A stretch of 64,000 bases of DNA from Micrasema longulum (lineage: Eukaryota; Arthropoda; Insecta; Trichoptera; Brachycentridae): the NCBI GenBank assembly GCA_022494885.1, contig JAGVSM010001131.1, forward strand, positions 124,001 through 188,000, in the 5' to 3' direction. Below are positions 60,801 through 64,000 of this stretch, in pieces. How positions within the stretch are numbered: position 1 is the stretch's first letter; each line of letters starts with the position of its first letter. The notes beneath the pieces are model-generated. The model did not search any database, had not been told where the DNA came from, and worked only from the letters and a program-made list of their open reading frames with translations. The translations under genes were made by a program, and so were the position numbers.

Positions 60801-63720
60801 ATAGTTGGACCCCTGTATTTAGCCTTACGTGTCATGTACAAGGCTGAGGTACTCGGAAAAAATCGTTTTTGTTTGTCTTGGAAATGGGATGTTCGATCAC
60901 TGATTTTAGTTTATTACCTTTATGAGTCCAATCACCAATGTTGCCAAGTTCAAGAACAATGGCGCGTGATAACTTCTTTTAACTACAGTGTGGATATCTG
61001 TTAAGGATATTCCAACTTTCCTGCATTGTGCTTCAAGATTATGGCGTTGTAAACTGAAAAAATGGGCACTGAAATAACAAATGTTCGATACTCTGTGAAG
61101 AAATATCATCGCATGGACAATGGTCATCATTCCTTTATTTAAACCTATATAGATAACTTCTCATAGCTCCGTGTCCGGTAAAAATTTGGGTCGTTTCGAA
61201 AGTAATTTGGTGATGACGACAGAAGTTTGCGTTGAGAAAAACATTTTAGTGATTTTACCTGTAAAAGAAGCGCGGTAATGATCTTCCCAACGCTGCTGCG
61301 TATTTTGTTAAGTTTAGTTTAGTGAATTTAGTTGATTGAAAGTTGAATGTTTGAGTAGTTTGGATTAAAATGCTTTGTTACGAGTAAAAAAATAATATGT
61401 TGTTTTCTTCATAGCTGCAGACGTGTGTCTTTAATGCTTAGATCAAAACATGTCAATTAAGGAGTGATAGGTAATCATTCTCATTCAGTGTTTTCAATAG
61501 AATTTTAATAAAATGTAATTATTTGTATAAATGTTTGTAGGTGTTGTGCAAGTCTTAGCAAGCTCTGCAACATTATTTCTTGTTGATAGACTGGGCAAAA
61601 GATGGCTTCTGAAGTTTTCATCCATTGGCGTCTCAGTTTCTTTAGTAAGTTGTTTGTTAATTTATTTTTTCAAGTACCGTAAAACGGGGTTAAATTGCAT
61701 CACTTTTTAATAACTTTTCAGCTATAATGATTTTTTTCATCGAGGAGATGAGTAGTGTTTTTGACAATAAATGTCATGGTTATATAATATATTTCCTTTA
61801 CTTTTTTGTGGTTATAAGTATATTTTGTAGTTTCATATACAAGCTATAATTTTTTGAAAAATGATGCAAAGTAAGCCCTAGGGCGGGGTGACATTGCATC
61901 ACTTTTTTTTTCCTTCAGTATCTTAATAGATTCCACATGGACATGGAAATATTAATATTAATATTTTTTGGTAAATTTAGTAAGAAATACTGGTATTATC
62001 AAATACATGAAAAAATTCAACATACGAAACCACTTTACTCACCTTAGAATGATACACACTGTTGAAGATGTGATAAGAATTACCTATAGAAATTATTCAT
62101 AAAAACTGCACAACCAACCCAAACCGCTAATCGCTCAGTACTAAAGTACCATATTGAATGGAAAATAACCTTAGGTAAGAGTGAAAAGTGACATCCATTG
62201 AATATTTGGAGAAACAATGAGTTATTGTTAGTAGCAATGACAACAGGTGTCTCTAAAAACTTTTTTTTTTGATGCAATGTTACCCTTGATGGTGCAATTT
62301 AACCCCGTTTTACGGTATTCATTTAAGAATTTAAGAACGGAACTGGCAGAAAGACGAAAGCGGAGTAATTTGGATGAATTGTGATTAAGAAATGTCTCTG
62401 AAATTGTCTAAGAAGACAGGCATACAAAAATGATAAAATCCAAAAGGAATGAAAATCTAAGACAGATATATATTTGATAGTGCACACGCCACAAATGCCT
62501 TTCATAAACATAAGCTAAGATAAGCTTAGCATTTCTATTTCATATTTTCCATTTACTTAAATAAAAAAAAACAGAATGTAACTTTCAATTTTGTTTTTTT
62601 TTTTTGTGTATTGATAAATGATATTTTGAGTTTGTCCAAATTTTTGTAGACAAGGACTGGATTCAACTCCCTGGGGTACTGTTTATATTAACATATCACA
62701 ACAGAGATGAAGAACATTTAAGAGAAGGTAATATATAAGTCTAGGCATCTACAGGGCTTATGACCTGTCAATGGCTGGTTTGAGTGACCACTTTACACAC
62801 TGTGTAACATTCCACCATTCCGCCCATATTTGAACATCTTTATTGAGATTTTTCCAAAATTTTACCTTCGCGCATTCAGAACTTTTTTTTTCATTATTTT
62901 AGTATTATTTTATTATTTGTTGGTAGTTATAAGCATTTGTGATTGAAATACGTCAGAACTTCCCTCAAACTAGGATTAAAAAATAAAATATTACGCTTTA
63001 AAAATAAAAAACTTTTAAAAAACTTTACGATCAAATTCAACCTGAAATAAATAAAAAAACTACAGTATTTAATAATTTATTTTACTCTAAGTTAGTTCTC
63101 TAGTTCCTCACCTTTTTTTTATACCTATATCTTATTTTTAAAAAAATATTGAAAAAAAGACTAAAATAATGAAAACACTAAAAGTTTTGAATCCTTGAAG
63201 GTCGAATTTTTGAAAAATCTCAATAAAGTGTAAAAATTGACATATCTCCAAAACTAAAAAACTTTAGTAAGGGAAAGTAAGATCCAATACTTAGCAAATG
63301 ACCTCCTTTATATGCGAATTTGCTATGGCGGGTTCAGTTCCAGTCACCTGTCTAAAAATTATTTAAAAAAAACATTTTGGGCTAGTTTAATAGTCTATTA
63401 GATTTTTTTTTTTTTTTAATCACTGTACTTCCTTATTGTGTTTGATGTCATGGGAGGTATTGAATAATTTTTGTATGCATAATTAGTAAAAAATTTGCAT
63501 AAACTTGCTAATAAAGGATTTTTTATATTTCCACAGTTGCCTATTAATAAATTATTTCTGCAAAGTAAAACTTCAGTATTTTTCAAAAAAACTCTTTGTT
63601 ATTTTCAGACTCTTCTTGGTGTCTTCTTCATACTTGAGTCGAATGGGGACCCGGCTGTAGAATACTTATCCTGGCTGCCAGTTACATCTCTGGTCGTCTT
63701 CACCAGTGTTTTTTGTGTTG
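48839..63720 (+). CDS. Gene 2: Tret1-like facilitated sugar transporter paralog, 7 exons visible, 3' end outside window
   Basis: Join 48839-48884, 54543-54698, 55283-55485, 57341-57527, 59491-59778, 61541-61644, 63609-63720: 365 aa, open throughout, GT-AG borders. Contains DVFGRK after TM2, signature 2 (G-x8-Y-x2-E-x6-R), PESPSYL, QQFSGID..QFY in TM7 and DRLGKR. Exon sizes and phases equal gene 1 except for one extra intron. TM10-12 and PETKG should lie to the right. The TM7 motif has Asp where gene 1 and most family members have Asn. Expected role: facilitated trehalose/hexose transport at the plasma membrane, specificity unknown. The Asn sequon of gene 1 loop 1 is absent. Confidence 0.95.
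48885..49599. other. Intron 1 sequence, nothing recognised
   Basis: No repeat family was recognised. Confidence 0.4.
49600..49690 (+). repeat. Repeat D copy
   Basis: TTACCATGAGGAATGTACC, CTCTGAAGTTTCGCGG; compare 8755. Confidence 0.5.
49880..50105 (-). repeat. Repeat A copy 13 (partial)
   Basis: GTAACATTTACCATTCTGCCC … GTGGATTTATCAACAAATCC, ending in a short fold-back (TTGTTGATAAATCCACC). Confidence 0.75.
50106..50205 (+). repeat. SINE2 3' fragment
   Basis: TTACCTTCATGTAAAA, AAGATACGCTGCGATTAG, ACCAATGCACTGCCCTATG. Confidence 0.7.
50315..50598. repeat. Repeat A copy 14 (fold-back, truncated)
   Basis: Minus part ATATTTTGAGTTTGTCC … AAGAGAAGG, then plus part TTTTCAGGCGTTGCC … GTGTGTAAAGTGGCCAC. 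The ORF starting at 50464 is repeat-derived. Confidence 0.75.
51030..51340 (-). mobile_element. Non-LTR C-terminal fragment
   Basis: The minus ORF includes NCLLQIHKDKINSS, RPRTGGNILIAKLKTTTAQ and HHYTYRGIFFLNEM. Same family as 30735. Confidence 0.5.
51385..51560 (+). repeat. Repeat B fragment
   Basis: GAAAGATTTCCGGTTGACGG, TTGTGACGTCACACGCGGAG, GATAATACGAG. Contains a full TGACGTCA. Confidence 0.75.
51570..51735 (-). repeat. Retroelement 3' tail (pairs with 2815-3020)
   Basis: Reverse complement of 2815-2975; starts with the (TTTTA)n complement of the tail. Confidence 0.6.
51736..52205. other. Intron 1 sequence, nothing recognised
   Basis: Includes a purine-rich strip at 51823-51850. Confidence 0.35.
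52216..52480 (-). repeat. SINE2 full-length copy with perfect 10-bp target duplication
   Basis: 265 bp on the minus strand: tRNA-like head with B-box relative CCGGTTCGATTCC, body, (GAT)n tail. Flanked by ATTGATTTTT at 52206-52215 and 52481-52490. Confidence 0.92.
52491..53104. other. Intron 1 sequence, nothing recognised
   Basis: Slightly GC-richer 52630-52750; no exon pattern was recognised. Confidence 0.35.
53105..53196 (+). repeat. Repeat B fragment, left of inserted LINE
   Basis: TTGAGACGTCACACGCGGAG, GCTGATAATACGATAC. Repeat B-like sequence resumes after 53655 (GAACTTCCTCATTGAGC). Confidence 0.65.
53197..53650 (+). mobile_element. Non-LTR C-terminal fragment inserted in repeat B
   Basis: The plus ORF (to 53498) contains KLEYDLTCLTTTRELFKQT and LFKLESLKFIHKLATD. 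After a frameshift it gives GLKFYNKLPDKTKQKTQTN and a stop near 53620. Matches the post-RT tail pattern and ends in an (AATA)-type tail. Confidence 0.6.
53905..54000 (-). repeat. Repeat A copy 15 (short)
   Basis: AAATTACAACAGGGATGG, GGAAGTCAAGGGCTTATGACC, GCTGGTTTAAGTG. Confidence 0.7.
54001..54542. other. Intron 1 end, nothing recognised
   Basis: No repeat was recognised; acceptor of exon A at 54541-54542. Confidence 0.4.
54543..54698 (+). CDS. Gene 2 exon A (TM1-TM2)
   Basis: Acceptor CGTTCAAG; 156 nt. Encodes NLGILSVGICMGWTSPTLP and GSWIGSLIALGAVV. Donor choice: the frame of exon B demands GTGAGT at 54699, although a perfect GTAAGT starts 4 nt earlier at 54695. Confidence 0.93.
54699..55282. 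other. Gene 2 intron A-B
   Basis: Contains an unidentified GC-richer stretch 54840-55140 (two chance ORFs) and a repeat B remnant at about 55150-55200 (AAAATCATAACGATGATAAT) close to the exon B acceptor. Confidence 0.45.
55283..55485 (+). CDS. Gene 2 exon B (TM3-TM4)
   Basis: Acceptor GTATTGTAG, donor GAT|GTAAGA; 203 nt. Encodes PFYSGIATDVFGRKKT and WGLALGQLFTCVPMYVGE. Confidence 0.96.
55500..56250 (-). mobile_element. Non-LTR retrotransposon 3' part
   Basis: The minus frame at 56060-55880 reads RVQLFEILDIRQLYIFRINN, FVKQIILLNPIRNIPTLPEV and RGLPQTLNSGKE; broken tail and 3' UTR to an (ATT)n at 55525-55548. 5'-truncated. Lies in gene 2 intron B-C. Confidence 0.55.
56251..56669. other. Intron B-C sequence
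   Basis: TTTTGATTGTAACAAATACC / GTTATGGTATTTTTCACAATC form a loose inverted pair at 56327 and 56432; no gene. Confidence 0.35.
56670..56815 (+). repeat. Repeat A copy 16 (partial)
   Basis: CAACCGGATGGATCTCACCC, AAAGGTTTCAGCTCTTTTAC, GTTACACAGTGTGTAAAGCGG. Confidence 0.7.
57000..57313. repeat. Repeat F, inverted-ended element
   Basis: Left TTTTCTATGTCTACCGGTT at 57020 and right AACCGGTAGACATAGAAAAG at 57277 are exact inverted copies, with looser AACCAC…GTGGTT outside. Ends 27 bp before exon C. Confidence 0.7.
57341..57527 (+). CDS. Gene 2 exon C (TM5-TM6)
   Basis: Acceptor AATCTTTCAG, donor AGGG|GTAATT; 187 nt. Encodes DEVRGALGSFIQIFQM, TM5, TM6 and MPESPSYLVKR. More A/T at third positions than the gene 1 exon. 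Confidence 0.96.
57555..58110 (-). mobile_element. Jockey-type LINE relic (uninterrupted sister of 21630-22345)
   Basis: The reverse complement matches 21640-22345 without the SINE1 insertion. Broken frames RRNKSDLLVL and FHSPMLRIFRSTNK. Confidence 0.75.
58255..58490 (-). mobile_element. Non-LTR C-terminal fragment
   Basis: The minus ORF: YKTRNKHEVRLPFRRKTSTQ, NSLMHRAVQLYYKEIPLEIR, FKCQLKKHVFSR: the typical end of CR1/jockey-like polyproteins. Confidence 0.65.
58655..58920 (+). mobile_element. Non-LTR RT fragment
   Basis: The plus frame DNKEELHFLVKKKVYDVCEG, VSIDKSNVMVFERNESTTKC, RITVNGNRG, RDGMSEKDI: the region after the RT YADD motif, same family as 47150 (which starts near …KDVERRVNAG). 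Confidence 0.65.
58990..59100 (+). repeat. Half of the 48044 hairpin element
   Basis: TTTAGTCCACTCCCGTCTAG, CGATCGTATCCATCTCAC, TCTTTACAAGAG. Confidence 0.6.
59205..59390 (+). repeat. SINE1 copy, near full length
   Basis: CGGCCTCCGTGGTGTAGTGG, GGGTTCGATTCCC, CAAGCCTGGGTGTTCTGTG, CCTCCTGGCCTGTTGTG, then (AATA)n tail. Confidence 0.9.
59395..59440 (+). repeat. Fragment of the 34815 palindrome
   Basis: GATAAAGAAGCTTGTAGC, TTGAAACCGGTCGGT; about 50 bp before exon D. Confidence 0.6.
59491..59778 (+). CDS. Gene 2 exon D1 (central loop, TM7)
   Basis: Acceptor TATATTCAG, donor ATAG|GTATCT; 288 nt, phase 1 to 1. Encodes ALLALQKLRGTSEDAV, NIKAMYLTCGLLALQQFSGI, AVQFYMQTIF and PDISTIII. Equals the first 288 nt of gene 1 exon D. 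Confidence 0.95.
60081..60680. mobile_element. Inverted-ended element with nested SINE1
   Basis: Left CCGTCCTTCCCATTTCCTAG, GCGCACTC, AACAATAATTCTACGTG; the right end is the reverse (GAGTGCGCTAGGAAATGGG, AGGACGGGTAGG). The right arm is split by the SINE at 60432-60620. The 67-codon ORF 60156-60359 (contains SAKTLVKLAVMRRWHSLYG) is of unknown origin. Confidence 0.75.
60432..60620 (-). repeat. SINE1 copy, minus strand
   Basis: Poly(T) at 60439-60457 (complement of the A tail), then the complement of the SINE1 body and head, to CACCACGGAGGCCG. ATTATT on both sides is a possible target duplication. Confidence 0.88.
60790..61310 (-). mobile_element. R1/I-like LINE 3' end (second copy)
   Basis: Nearly identical to 41486-41960: GAAAAAATCGTTTTTGTTTG, GAAATATCATCGCATGGAC, CAACGCTGCTGCGTATTTTG. 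Only the zinc-finger-like tail and the 3' UTR remain. Confidence 0.85.
61541..61644 (+). CDS. Gene 2 exon D2 (TM8-TM9 start)
   Basis: Acceptor ATGTTTGTAG, donor TTA|GTAAGT; 104 nt, phase 1 in and 0 out. Encodes VVQVLASSATLFLVDRLGKR and LKFSSIGVSVSL. A/T-rich third positions, unlike exon D1. Confidence 0.95.
61677..62315. mobile_element. TIR element, 639 bp, TA target site
   Basis: Left CCGTAAAACGGGGTTAAATT, GCATCAC; right GTGCAATTTAACCCCGTTTT, ACGG. TA on both sides (61675-61676, 62316-62317). Inner partial copies GGGCGGGGTGACATTGCATC and GATGCAATGTTACCC. No transposase. Gene 2 intron D2-F. Confidence 0.85.
62625..62837 (-). repeat. Repeat A copy 17 (truncated by neighbour)
   Basis: GATATTTTGAGTTTGTCC … CGCCCATATTTGAACATC. 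Stops where the inverted element at 62838 starts. Confidence 0.85.
62838..63228. repeat. Inverted-ended element, ~390 bp
   Basis: Left CTTTATTGAGATTTTTCC, ACCTTC, ATTCAGAACTTTT, ATTATTTTAGT; right ACTAAAATAATG, AAAGTTTTGAATCC, GAAGGTC, AAAAATCTCAATAAAG. The arms are about 65-70 bp with several mismatches. Confidence 0.75.
63229..63608. other. End of gene 2 intron D2-F
   Basis: A repeat B-like remnant (GTTTAATAGTCTATTAG … CTTCCTTATTG) at 63385-63445; otherwise nothing. Confidence 0.4.
63609..63720 (+). CDS. Gene 2 exon F (TM9-TM10 start)
   Basis: Acceptor TATTTTCAG, donor GTTG|GTAAGA; 112 nt, phase 0 in and 1 out. Encodes TLLGVFFILESNGDPAVEYL, SWLPVTSLVVFTSVFCVG. The next exons (GPxPW helix, TM11-12, PETKG) are outside the window. 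Confidence 0.95.
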
Positions 63721-63782
63721 GTAAGATATATAATTTGAAAGATGTTTCGCATGTTTGTGCCGACAATATTATTTCATTATTA

Positions 63783-64000
63783 GTCGGCTCGTAGTGTAAT
63801 GGTCAGCGCGTTTGCCTACCGTGCAAGAAGTCCCGGGTTCGATTCCCGGCATGGTTGATACGAATTATTTATTAAAAAGTGTTTTTACTCTAGAATATTT
63901 CGTAGCACCTGGACTGGTACCTGAAGCGTAAGACTAATCATCTTACATTCGTGCATCAAAAATTATTAAGATACGCTCCAATTGGTGTACATTATTTCTT
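63783..64000 (+). repeat. SINE2 copy, runs to window edge
   Basis: GTCGGCTCGTAGTGTAATGG, GTCCCGGGTTCGATTCCCGG, GGACTGGTACCTGAAGCG, ATTGGTGTACAT. The tRNA-like head is the best preserved here (paired T arm), but the acceptor stem does not pair, so it is a SINE and not a tRNA gene. Confidence 0.88.

Larger units (their letters stand above)
59779..61540. other. Paralog-specific intron of gene 2 (1762 bp)
   Basis: Absent from gene 1, where the codon is intact. Contains an inverted-ended element (60081-60680) with a nested SINE1 and a truncated R1/I-like LINE (60790-61310). The edges of the intron show no obvious repeat. Confidence 0.85.

Noticed and set aside
63783..63855. Possible tRNA gene
   Set aside because: A and B boxes and T arm are present, but the acceptor ends do not pair and the sequence continues into the SINE2 body.

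Overview
This is eukaryotic, AT-rich, intron-containing DNA. It most likely comes from an insect, and Lepidoptera is my best guess. That guess rests on the type of genes (insect Tret1-like sugar transporters in tandem), tRNA-derived SINEs, many 5'-truncated non-LTR retrotransposons and the AT-rich spacer; it is inference, not proof. No bacterial, plasmid or viral gene organisation is visible.

The only host genes I can support are two tandem, same-strand paralogs of the MFS sugar-porter family (facilitated trehalose transporter Tret1-like). Gene 1 has seven coding exons between 21419 and 36140 (visible product 448 aa, TM1 to the C-terminal PETKG tail). Its short first coding exon was not found. 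Gene 2 has seven coding exons from its ATG at 48839 to 63720 (365 aa visible); its last two exons lie beyond the window. Exon lengths (156, 203, 187, 392, 112 nt) and intron phases (1,0,1,0,1) are the same in both genes. The one exception is an extra phase-1 intron in gene 2 that splits the 392-nt exon into 288 + 104. All splice junctions are GT-AG. The two products are probably plasma-membrane facilitative sugar (trehalose/hexose) carriers.

Almost everything else is repeats. Layout: 1-21.4 kb is a repeat graveyard: a ~395-bp repeat (called repeat A here), relics of non-LTR elements, a GACGTCA-bearing repeat (repeat B), TIR elements, and weak THAP-like and SWIM-like exon relics. 21.4-36.1 kb is gene 1, with introns full of SINEs, LINE tails, a Tc1/mariner relic and a ~220-bp near-perfect palindrome. 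36.1-48.8 kb is intergenic: two AT-rich minisatellites, a truncated LINE with RNase H domain, a 376-bp tandem duplication, a GC-rich patch and hairpin elements. 48.8-64 kb is gene 2, with its paralog-specific intron also filled with mobile DNA.

The most unusual item is repeat A. It occurs at about 17 places, is built of ~395-bp units in direct or inverted (fold-back) arrangement, and at four loci is bounded by 12-14-bp target-site duplications that I can read directly. I could not match it to a named family.
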